DNA of 26,198 nt, from the NCBI GenBank assembly GCA_043381765.1, contig JBHJMP010000566.1, forward strand, positions 1-26,198, written 5' to 3'. The position numbers and the translations under genes were made by a program. The notes below the pieces were generated by a model. That model was not told where the DNA came from and did not search any database. It saw only the letters and a list, made by a program, of their open reading frames with translations. Source of the DNA: Collodictyon triciliatum (Eukaryota; CRuMs). This document shows positions 1-10,052 of the stretch, piece after piece; the first letter of the stretch is position 1; every line of letters starts with the position of its first letter.

Positions 1-303
1 AGAAAAATAGAAAAAGAATAGAAAAAGAATAGAATAGAAAAAGAATAGAAAAGAATAGAAAAGAATAGAAAAAGAATAGAAAAAGAAAAGAAAAAGAAAA
101 AGAAAAAGAAAAAGAAAAAGAAAAAGAAAAGAAAAAGAAAAGAAAAAGAAAAGAAAAAGAAAAGAAAAAGAAAAGAAAAAGAAAAAGAAAAAGAAAAGAA
201 AAAGAAAAAGAAAAAGAAAAAGAAAAAGAAAAAGAAAAAGAAAAGAAAAAGAAAAGAAAAAGAAAAAGAAAAAGAAAAAGAAAAAGAAAAGAAAAGAAAA
301 GAT
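1..303. repeat. GAAAAA/GAAAA purine microsatellite
   Basis: An almost uninterrupted run of GAAAAA and GAAAA units with a few GAATA variants at the left edge. The plus strand is purine-only apart from the T of the variants. It carries no coding signal, and its true left end lies outside the window. Confidence 0.95.
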
Positions 304-2910
304 GTATTCAACCTTGAAGTTTCCTTTTTCTGTCCAACGACAAGGAAAACCATTGCCTGAAAACAAAGAGAACCTGGAGAGTACGAATTCTCTTTCGAAA
401 TTGGATGACCTAATGTACAATTATATTATCACCTCTCAATGCCATAGCGCTTCAATGAAACGCGAGAAAATATAATTGAGTGCATTATTTTGATGTACCA
501 GACGGTCGGAGAATCTAACAAGCGGTCGATGAACATATTTTTGAGCATCTTCATCTAATTTAACATCAAACTATTAAAAGTTTGCAGACAGAAATATACT
601 TTAATAAATCGAAAAGTATATACTGGATATCTTGGTCAAGGTTTCTGTATTGAAAAAGGGGTTTCCTGGCTTTCTATTAGACCTTTGTCGTCTATATTCC
701 ACAAATCTCTGTATGTAGAGAGACAGATTAAAGAAATGGACTTCCACAAAGGATTTCGTGAACATGTACCTTAAACTTAGTCAAGTGTTTACGGAGAATC
801 CAAGTTTCATTAAAATAGACTGATTGGACGTATAGTTTCCATCTCCTAAAAAGTGGTCCAATCCGGCCCAAATCCGTTTTTGCCCTAAATCTCTTTACTG
901 CGAAATTTTAAAGATTATATTTAATTTTCATTTATTGCTGTGCATGTATTTATAAAATCGATGATACGGTGCTTTAGAAAACTATACATACCAGCACGAT
1001 ATTTCCTGCGGGACAGAAACATCCTTACACAAGACTGAATTTTAATCACAGCATTAAGCTTCAACTATTGATTTAGTTATAAAGGATTCAATTTTCTTTA
1101 ACAAAAGGTATTGATAGAAGAAAACGTTATCGGTAAATGCAAAATATTCTTCATTGTATAATATTCCTAAACAGTTTACCAGATAATCATAGTATTCAAG
1201 CTGATTTTGGGATTGTATTAATCGCGCATTGATTTCACTTCCATAAGGAGAATAAATATTGCTGAAGAAATGGTATTTTAGGGCTGTGAATATGCATTTA
1301 TCTTCTGATTTTCATTGATATTCATCGAATGATATAAAACAAGTCAACTATATCTTACCGCGCCATCTCAAAGGAATTAGAGTCTGGACCACAGGATTCA
1401 TCGAAACTAGACTCCAGAGCACTCATCTTCCCTGTCAAGTACCTACCCACCAACCCGACGACCTAGTCCAGCAATAAAGTTTGAGGGAGCCGAACCAAAC
1501 TTTAAGAGAAAGAAAAATAAACTAGGTTATTCAAAAAAATATAAAAAAAAATAAAACTTGATCAGAACTTCGCATGTGTAAATGTCTGTGGATGAACCTG
1601 ATCTTCATAGCGCAGCGAGTATGATTCACGGTCGATCTCCTCATTCATCCTTCCGTCTATACACACCAAATATTGCTTCTTTTATATACACATACAATTT
1701 TTTTCTGGAGTGAAATAAAAACAACTCAAGAAAGCAAATAGGGAAAGACCCATGGTCGACATGAATATCTGGGTCAAGCACCACCACAGACCACCTATCT
1801 TACACAATCAGTGCAGAATAATATTGCGACAGATATTAGAACACCACCATCAGAAAAAGAAAAAAAAAAGAACACCACCATCAAACTAAGAAGCCCTATC
1901 CAGAATTTCATTTACCTTGATGGAAAGTGAAAAAAAAATCCACCAACCCGAGGTGGGTAATAAGTCACCACACCACGAACGAGCGACGGCATTAGTTAGC
2001 GATCAAGTGCAAAGGTGGGAAAGGAATACAGAAAACCACAGAGGAAAATAAAAAAAAACAAAAAAAAAAGGGAAAGTAGATTCAGGAAGATGGTTAGAAG
2101 TCTTGAGAAGCCGCAACGAATCCCATGTGAACCGTCCTGCTGCGCTCAGGATAACAATCTCGCCCCCACCGATCCAAAGTGGTGCCCCAAAACAGTCCCG
2201 CTCAAAGCAACAGGAATGTTCTGCTGATCTGTTTGGTGGTTTAAAAAGGTCAACGGATAATCCAGATTCACTCAGATTCTATTTCTGGAATGATGAAACG
2301 CATACTTTTTTCATCTGGCACAAAAAACTTTCGTCAGGCCGCAACAATAGGAAGCCAGCCTCACGATTACGGTGTTCATTTTCCGAAGATGATTTGATGC
2401 ACATAAGGGGTGTTCGAGGGGGTTTTTCTCACTCTTAGGAAAATTAACAATAATAAGAATAATAAGAATAATATAAATATAAAAATGCTCATCTCAATCA
2501 TGCAAATAAGCACAACTCAATCATGCTAGGAAATAAAAAAATAGATAAAAATGAACGATTCCCCGCTGCACACTGAACATACAGGAGGGAACTATAACAG
2601 CACTAAATAGGATGGCATTTTAGTGTGTTTTGTTCTTTGTGCATTTATTTAACCTGAGAAAGAAGAAAGAATCACAGAAATATAAACAATCGCAAGCAAA
2701 TCAACGAGCTCTCGGAAACCATGAATCATACTAAGCCACGGTGTTCAAGATAAATAAAATGTCTCGCAATGAAGCAGCCACATAATTGCAGGTAAACAAA
2801 TTTAAGCAATAAACCTTCAAATGATTCTGGATATATTGAAAGGGAAAAAAAGGTAGGAAGATGAAAAAAAAAAAGACAAGACCAAGAGTAGAAATAGTTC
2901 AATCGAAAAA
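304..2910. other. Gene-poor AT-rich region
   Basis: About 2.6 kb with no reading frame I can support. The longest open frame is 111 codons on the plus strand at 2103-2438. Its composition is mixed, I do not recognise it, and it has no convincing splice partners. Visible features are a 9-bp hairpin at 1475-1504 and many A-runs. The part nearest 2910 may include the 3' UTR of the phosphodiesterase gene, which ends at 2911 on the minus strand. Confidence 0.6.
1475..1504. repeat. Perfect 9-bp inverted repeat (hairpin)
   Basis: TAAAGTTTG at 1475-1483 is followed by a 12-nt loop and its exact complement CAAACTTTA at 1496-1504. It lies in otherwise featureless DNA, and its function is unknown. Confidence 0.6.
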
Positions 2911-5900
2911 CTACTCATCGGGACTATCAGGACGCTGGCTTCCTTTTCTTCCTGCGCGAATAGATTGACTTGGTCCGCGATGATGAGATGGCTGGTATGT
3001 ATTGATGGGCGGGAGGCTTAGAGGGGTCCTGCGTCCAACCAAAGACAACTCATCACTTGTCGAGAGGTCTTGTTCAGACTCATCAGACCCCGACACATAA
3101 TCCAGACTCTGTTGCTGTGTGGGCTGAGGCGAATAACGGAGTGCATCTGCTTCCTCCACAAGTTTCTTTGATTTTTGCTTTGTCGCTATGATGAGCAAAT
3201 TTCGGCGAGTCTCATTCCTCTCGGCCACTGGGTCAAGGGTGGGTGTTGTGGAATTAGAGCGCTTAGGGACTTGTCCTTTGGGCATCTCGACTGGCTGCGA
3301 CTGAGCGGGCTGTTCTGGTTGATTTTGCTCGCCTCCCTTGTCGGGGTTGCCTTCATTCTTTTGTGCAGTCATTTCCGCAGCCATTCTACTCAAATCCTCA
3401 CTTGTCAAGGCGGGTGGTGTTGAACTGGAAACAGGTCTTTCCTCATTACCTGGATTCGGTGGATCTGTTCTCTTCTTTGAGATATCACCACTGCCCACAT
3501 TTCCATTCATGTTCGCGCTTGAACCTCCGGTCCCGCTTGTTCCTCCTTCCTCCGGCCTACCTTTCCCAGATGGAGTTCTCATCGCATCGATGGCTTTGGT
3601 GACCAAGGCAATCTCTCTGCGGGTATAGTGAGTAGCATCGGTCCCAGTTATTTTCTTTTTCTTGGGTTGCTTCGGTGCTGCTGCGGCTTTCTTGGGGGCT
3701 GCTGTATCGCCATCTTTCTCATCTTTGTGACCCTTCTTTGGGCCATGTCCGTCGCCTTTCGCTGCGGATGGTCCTGGATTTGCAGGAGCCGAGTGTGCTC
3801 CTTGCTTGGTGGGGTCTGACATAGAAACCCATTGGTGACGGTTTTCTTCCAAATGCCCCATAGCCTGAGCTAGAACCCCATGAAGTAGATCATGAAGTGA
3901 GGTGAACAGAGGTTTGACAACAAAATCGATAAACCCAATCGACATCTTGACCTGGTCTACATTGTCTCGATCCATGAATGGGGATACAGGGAACTGATTG
4001 GATTTTTCTCGGTCTCCCTAATCCCGATAATGTTTTGTTTGGTAAAAAAAAAAAAAAGAAAAAGAAAGAGACCTCAAATACATGACAACCTTTAACATAA
4101 ATCAAGCAATCTTTAAATCGAACGGTTAAAAAAAAAAAAAAAGGAAATACCTGATTCAAAAATTCTGTGAGCACGCGATCAGACCACATCTTGGATATGC
4201 CCCATGTTTTTGCTGGGTTGGAAATATCAGCCAAGTGTAGTATAGTATTCAACAATAACCGAGTTTGGTCAGGCTGCAAGTTATCGATGGTGTTTGTCTT
4301 ACTGATATTAGAAAATTTATCGGCAAGGCTGAAATGGACAGCCATATCAGTATTCAAGATTGCCTACAAGTATCATATTTATTTATTTATTTTTAAAATA
4401 AAGGAAATAGGAAAAAGGGAAATATTTTGATAATTTATAGGTCTTCTTTTAATCAATAGAATCAGCTCATGACGTAATTTTTTTTTTAATTGTTCCACAC
4501 CTGAATGACAATCTTCCTAAAATCTGTGTACTCCTCTTTGCTCAGGAAGGTCAGCAATGGAGAATTTCGCATTCGAAGCAATCTAAAAGCAAGGGATGCA
4601 TGGTGATTCTCTAGCACAGAGGCGTCGTTATAGACCAAGGAAAGATCTGCTTTTGAGTTTATCAAAAAGTTGTTGTTAACTCCAGGGTGGTCCAAATCGT
4701 GGCAGATGGCACCAATCATGAGTGCATATTTTTCTACAGGCGATAGCAAATCTTTCAGAGGAGTCCCCATGACTATAGAAAAACAAGTCTGCATGACATC
4801 AAAAGCATGGACGAAATTGTGGTAAGGATTCGAATGGTAATTGACCCTGATGTCATTGAAGAAAATACCCAATTGTGCATCGTTGATATCATATACATCC
4901 ATAAGACCCAAATGCTGGAATATGGATACGGAAAGAACAACCAACTGCATTTCATCTAAATCGTACGGACTAAAATCCCAGGCCAATATTAAATTGTTCA
5001 AATTTGGTTCAACAGAGGTTGTCCATAAGTCAGCTAAATTTACACTGAGGTTGGGTTGCGGGAAAACCGTCAAGGACCTATGAGTCTCTTCAGTTCCGGA
5101 GGTTGGTGGGTGCGACTTTCTTCTTGATTCATTACCAGCTCCTGAAGACTTCGAATTATTTGTTGCTGTAGTTGCCTTCGACCGAACTCGAGGAGAAACA
5201 GGACCTAGCTCATCTTTCACCGACATGGTGGATGTTCTCCTCTTTGATATAGATTTCTGTGAATGTACGGATAGTTTTGAGCCCTGCATACTTTGCGACT
5301 TGGAAATCGATTCAGGACTTTGTCCCCCTTCTCCCCCACTTTCGAACGACTCATCTTCTTCTTTTGAGAACGAAATCGACCTAGTCATGGAGGTTGATCT
5401 GGGGACAGAAAGTTGCTTGGGTTTTTTCGGTGAGGGCGAGTTAGCTGAAGGTTTTGTGTCGTTATCTTCTTCATTAGATTCTGTAATTATCGATATAAAT
5501 CTACTGGTTCTTCGATTGGTATTATCAGGAACTACGATTGACTTCCTGGGCCCAGTTGGTGGGGGAGGGGCGACATCTTCCGTATTGGAGAAGTTTGCTG
5601 ATATCCAATCTTTAGTTTGTTCGTCAAGCCCATCGGCCATTATTGTAGATGTCCTGGCTCTGAACTTTCGGGGCTCGGATGCCTCTAGTTCGAGAATAAT
5701 TTTGCTAGCACTGGTTTTAATGTCACCCGCAAGAATTCCAGCCCTCTGCAATCCTAAAAACATTTGCCGCATAAGAACATCGAGGGGCTCCTTGAATCCT
5801 GATGTCAGAGCGGACACAGATCCAGGAATATCTTCAGGATTTATAACTTCATGTTCTTTTTTAAATGCACTAAGCTTGATGTTCAGTGCTTTCAAGTCAC

Positions 5901-7276
5901 GTTCTTTCTGGTTCAATTGCGTCACTTTTTGCTTAATTTCTTGTTGTAGAGTCTCTTCCCTGTTGGCGAGACTGAACACCATTCTCCTTAAATTCAGCAG
6001 GTCGTACATTTGAGGCTCGACACAAAACACACGTTTTAATTCTTCGGAGAGCAGAACGCGAGGGTCAAGACCTTCGGCATCTTTACAAGCCCTTTGTACA
6101 GAGTCGGTAACCTTTTCCAACAACCCTCTTTCATTCTATTATATCGATAATATAAACATAATTGCAACCTTCTGAACTTTCATGTTTATTTTATGCTTTT
6201 TAACGGAGCTCTATTTTCTTTCAAACGTATGTCTATGTATACATTACCTCAAGAAAGTCTTCTGTGAACATTTTCATCTCTGTTCGAACGAGTTGCATGT
6301 ACATCCTGACTTTGATAGATAATAGCTCCCAACTCATGGGGATTTGCATAATATCAATTGCCCCCGTTTGTATATACTTATCGATCAGTCCCAGATTTGA
6401 ATTCATCGTAAGAACTAAGTATTTGTGTTGTATTACAGATTGTGTAAAGCATAGACCCAAAATTTAGTACAATGTACGATGAAAAATATATTCCGCTCAA
6501 CTAGGACAGTATGCCTTGAATATAGCTCAAAAAATGAATGATTTAAAAATGAAATAAAAAAAGGCTATTGAAAGAGACACTTACTGATAATTGGAATAAA
6601 GTCCATGAGAAAATCAGCACGTAGCTCTTTCATCAGTTCTATGACATCTACTTCGGGAATCTGAGCCTGAATGATAAGGAGACCGATATCCTGGCAATTT
6701 TCAATCATGTATCTCCTTAATTCCCCGACATCTGTAGATAAATGAACTGGAAAAAAAAATTATTTTCTATTAGAATGTTTTGTTCTTTTATTCACAATAT
6801 TTAATAGTAATATGTAAGCATATAGTAATATCACAAGAAATCGATATTCTTTAATCAATCCCAACCAAGATATCCCTCTTTCTCCAGCATAGAAACGCTT
6901 GCACCCAAATCCTTCTCCCTTCCAAAGAACACAAGCTTTAGAGTTAAGAACTCTAAAGTTCCCGGTCCTGATTGGACTTCTGCATTTCTAACATCAGCCT
7001 ATGGAGCAGTTAGATTTTCAATAACTGTACCAGAATAAAGAGAATATATGTATACAACTGATTCAAACAACATGTTTTTTTTTCTTCGTGCCACGCTCAA
7101 ACTCCTTTAAAACTCATATATTTTTCTCTGCCTCGGTTAATGAACTCGAATGAAATCTCTACAAATTGTGAGTAGTCTCGTTGCTGGAATTGAGCAGGGG
7201 ATTTCCTGATGGATTCGATTTTCTGCGTGGTGGGGTCCATTGAGGCTTTCTTTTTTCCTTTCCCATGAGAAGCCAT
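2911..7276 (-). CDS. Class I cyclic nucleotide phosphodiesterase with N-terminal pseudo-receiver domain, 7 exons
   Basis: Hydrolyses cAMP and/or cGMP, by family. Proposed exons, in transcript order: 7276-7103, 6998-6866, 6746-6585, 6414-6248, 6135-4501, 4363-4151, 4017-2911. Phases agree throughout and sum to 1196 residues. Exons 2-4 encode a CheY-like receiver fold (KLVFF strand, LLIIQAQIPEVD, IPIIILT, GAIDIMQIPMS). Residues ~265-306 are helical and charged, and ~370-560 are a Ser-rich disordered linker. The catalytic domain carries YHNFVHAFDV (~650), HDLDHPG (~691), YNDASVLENHH (~714), TDMAVHF, LHLADISNP, GDREKS and SPFMDRDN, so the metal-binding His/Asp set is present. A ~300-residue Lys/Pro/Ser-rich tail follows. 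The layout resembles Dictyostelium RegA (receiver plus PDE), but the phosphoacceptor Asp is absent. The first exon is the least certain: its donor is weak (GTTTGA, or alternatively GTAGAG at 7162), and an upstream open frame at 7583-7450 could be a further 5' exon. Confidence 0.88.
6585..6998 (-). other. Exons 2-3: N-terminal part of the degenerate receiver (REC) domain
   Basis: Exon 2 (6998-6866) encodes the first strand and helix, ending LEKEGYL. Exon 3 (6746-6585) encodes the second helix and the strand LLIIQAQIP up to IPII. The intron between them is phase 1 with a weak donor (GTTGGG) and a good acceptor (TTCCAG). The acidic pair normally after the first strand is replaced by FG/RE, and the phospho-Asp, four residues before the conserved Pro, is Gln. 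The rest of the domain is in exon 4 (6414-6248), where the conserved Thr is kept (IILT) and the conserved Lys before Pro is Ile. Confidence 0.75.
6936..6958. repeat. Perfect 10-bp inverted repeat inside a PDE exon
   Basis: CTTTAGAGTT at 6936-6945, a 3-nt spacer, then AACTCTAAAG at 6949-6958. It lies within the proposed second exon and encodes the LEFLTLK stretch leading into the first strand of the receiver-like domain. Confidence 0.7.
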
Positions 7277-7954
7277 CTTTGACGATCCTGGCTTGCCTAT
7301 GAAAAAGTTTATCTCTTATGCCACAAAAAAAAATAGAAAATAATACTGGAAAATTACACAGCCTGATATTTAAGTGAGAATAAACAAATGAAGGGGGTTG
7401 AAAATAAATGAAAATGAAAGTCGAATTAGATGAAAAATGGAATAAAAAATGACTGGGCCATTGCGACTTGGTAGCACTCCGGCTTCTGCCTTCGTTTTTG
7501 GTTCGTCGCGGATTGGTCGTGGCGATCGAATCTCGTTGAGCTATCTTAATGTGGGGTTCCTGGATAATCGACAAAAGAGGCACAACTTTGAAAAAAACGA
7601 TTAAAAAACTTTTTATTTGTAAATATACTAATTTGTATGTAAAATATATTATTTTTAAGTTATTAATTGTATTATTGATTTAATGTAACAGACTAGCCAA
7701 ATATATCTATAATTTCCAGTTACGATGAACAAATTTAACATGAATACAATGCACAAAGACCGTTTCATCTCAAAGAGAAAACAGCCGAGGAGACGAAGCA
7801 GTACAAATCTTGCCAAGAGAGCGCGACAAAACAGCGCAACACAATACGTTGAGAGACCAGCAGCCGAACATAAAGTCTTTTGCTCTCCTCAAATGGACTC
7901 CGTCATCGAGATACCTGTAAAATCTCTCTCAAGTATTCTTTTACAGATTGCCGG
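7277..7954. promoter_or_regulatory. Divergent intergenic region, candidate bidirectional promoter
   Basis: The phosphodiesterase gene (minus) and the small membrane-protein gene (plus) point away from each other, so promoters for both should lie here. The core 7590-7725 is very AT-rich. Open frames of 148 codons (minus, 7137-7583) and 81 codons (plus, 7725-7970) overlap the area. Their first parts are less AT-rich and could be 5' exons or leaders. No core element can be assigned with confidence. Confidence 0.35.
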
Positions 7955-8351
7955 ATGGACTCGGAGTTAGAGCTCGATCCCGAGTTTCAGCAGCGCCTTC
8001 GGGATATACCGCCGCTGCTTTTGTGCAACCTTGTACTGATTGTTGTGGGGGTTGTGGCGGTGTTTCTGTGCACACTTAAGGAAGAGTTGGATCCGCCTGT
8101 CTCTCTGACCTACCGAGTCGGCCCGTTTGTTCCTTTGTGGACTGCAACACACGAGTTCCGAGACTCGTGGAAGCAGCGCTGGGCAGCAAGACCACACAAC
8201 TACTGCGTAATTCGTCACAGCTATATCTTTTCTTTGCTCAAGTCACCTTTGCCAAGCTCAGTTTACATGTGCCCATAATTCCGTTTTTCTTCCTATCGCC
8301 CTCTACTCACCTGGCTTGCAGACCAACATGATAATGTTGATAAGGGAATGA
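7955..8351 (+). CDS. Small single-pass membrane protein, unknown family, probably two exons
   Basis: I do not recognise the family. The start ATG at 7955 opens MDSELELDPEFQQRL, an acidic N-terminus. A strong hydrophobic segment at residues ~19-41 (LLLCNLVLIVVGVVAVFLC) looks like one transmembrane helix. A ~45-residue tail with Trp and Arg follows. The unspliced frame runs to a stop at 8278 (107 residues). A better model joins 7955-8206 to 8322-8351 across a 115-nt intron with donor GTAATT, a CTCAC branch-like site and acceptor CTTGCAG. This gives 93 residues ending at TGA 8349-8351. The gene is divergent from the phosphodiesterase. An upstream open frame (7725-7970) may be part of the same transcript. 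Confidence 0.5.
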
Positions 8352-10052
8352 TATCTCAGTTTCGAAAGATACTTGTTGCTTTAATGCATCTCGCCATCAT
8401 AAATTAGTGTTTTTTTTCTCTTAATTTAAAAAAAATTAGGAGGTTTTCTTTTACAATAATGGAGACAGCTCGGAGGTGAGAAGCTTCCGTCCACAAAAGT
8501 GTGTATTCTCTGAACTGAACAAGAAGTCAGAGTCAGACATAGGACTTGCAGAATACAAGCAAAATTGTGACGAGTGCCGCCAGGTTTCGATTGTGTTCAT
8601 TGATGCGATTATAATAAGCAAAACTATTTGGTTATCATCATCTCTTCGAGAGCGAGAATCTCTTGCAATCTGGTGTGCCTGTATTCCTGTCAGTAATGCC
8701 AAATATCGAATGACAGAGCTTCCTCTTAGAATAGTTTTTTCCTTTTAAAAAAATTGTAGATTGTATGTGCTGAGGTTCAAGGTCGCCAAACAAAAATAAT
8801 GAATATATTAAAAACCTTCTTTCGGTTGAAGAAAGCAGAAGTGCAAGGTTGCCTTTACTCTTGTTTTGTTTTAATTTCAACCAAAGAACATCATATAAAC
8901 GCCTAGCAATATCTGAACATAAAGCGGGCTGATTGGGCCTCATTCCTCAATAGCAGCATCCGATGCCCCATCAACTACTGGCAAAGAAGCAAAAAGAACC
9001 TCAGCATCCAAGAGGAAAGGAATTGACCATGTTTGGTTTCCATTAAATTCGCAGATAGCATATATCCACACGCTCTGCACTTGATGTAATCAACTTCGTT
9101 GAATAGATTCTAGTCTTTTCCTCTCCCAACTAGTTCTTTCTTGTCTTGAACATAAAATAACATTAACTCATACGCTAGAGTGCAACAAAACCAGCAGCAC
9201 AGAAATCATCGACCGTCATTCTGCAACCAACACCCGACGACCCTAATCGCTTCAACATCGCCTGCAACTTCTGTGATTTGGACAGTCTCTCATACAGTAT
9301 GCGATTTCAGTAGATATAATAAATATCGCGTGATGAATAGCAGTCAAATCGTTAAAAAAAAAAAAGAGAAACTGTGATATAAAGTAGACGGAGTCATGAC
9401 AATACAAAGTCTATCTGCTTATTTTGATTGGAGTTTGCCAGCGGATCAAAGCCGCAGCGAGAAACGATATATCTTCACAAACCCAACAGCTCCCTTTAGA
9501 AATTTCAGTGAAAGGATTAGAATAAGGATAAACGCATCTGAATCTAATATCCATAAATACGCAACTTTAATGAAATCCAGAATTTTCCACAATAAGTATG
9601 CCATCGTGTACACAGCAATGAGCAATTCGATCTGGATTCCTTCGCACCAGAGCGCCAAGACACCCGAAGATTCAGCCGAAGAAAGGTCGATGCTGATCGG
9701 AAGTGCCAGAACAAAACACGAAGATCAGAAGGAAAAGGACACAAACCATGGCTCTTTTCCAGTTCTCCTTTTTTCTTTTTCTTTTTCTTTTTCTTTTTCT
9801 TTTTCTTTTTCTTTTTCTTTTTCTTTTTCTCTTTCTCTTTCTCTTTCTCTCTATTATCGTCAATCTCTTTCTCTTATTGCACTCTTTTTTTTTTCTTATT
9901 TAATTCGTTGAAGGTTGTCTTTCTGAAAAATGACTCCTCACAGTATATTCTTAATTGTTATGTGTCGCATGAATTCTATATCCTTATTTTAAGACACTGT
10001 GGTGGAAACTAATTTCAACTAACTGAAGGCCCGAAGGTTCTTGTTTCTTTCA
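8352..10052. other. Gene-poor region upstream of AP-1 gamma
   Basis: Several overlapping open frames of 65-171 codons occur on both strands (for example 8476-8748 plus, 8638-8943 minus, 9396-9911 plus). None has a recognisable motif. The longest owes a third of its length to the CTTTTT repeat at 9768-9852. No gene is called. The part adjoining 10053 should contain the AP-1 gamma promoter and 5' UTR. Confidence 0.5.
9768..9852. repeat. CTTTTT/CTTT pyrimidine microsatellite
   Basis: A tandem run of CTTTTT units grading into CTCTTT. It is the strand-reversed counterpart of the purine repeat at the start of the window. It creates spurious FSFSFS and KRKRKR reading frames. Confidence 0.95.

Noticed and set aside
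2103-2438. 111-codon plus-strand open frame
   Set aside because: No recognisable domain, no supporting neighbour and low-complexity surroundings. Kept only as a remark.
5225-6013. 262-codon plus-strand open frame
   Set aside because: It is the antisense shadow of the large phosphodiesterase exon, which carries conserved motifs on the other strand.
7917-7946. A 30-nt segment with GT...TTTTACAG ends, looking like a tiny intron
   Set aside because: Removing it does not rescue a longer frame (a TAG follows in the same phase), and the membrane protein can start downstream at 7955 without it.
9396-9911. 171-codon plus-strand open frame
   Set aside because: About a third is translation of the CTTTTT microsatellite, and the rest shows no family motif or splice context.
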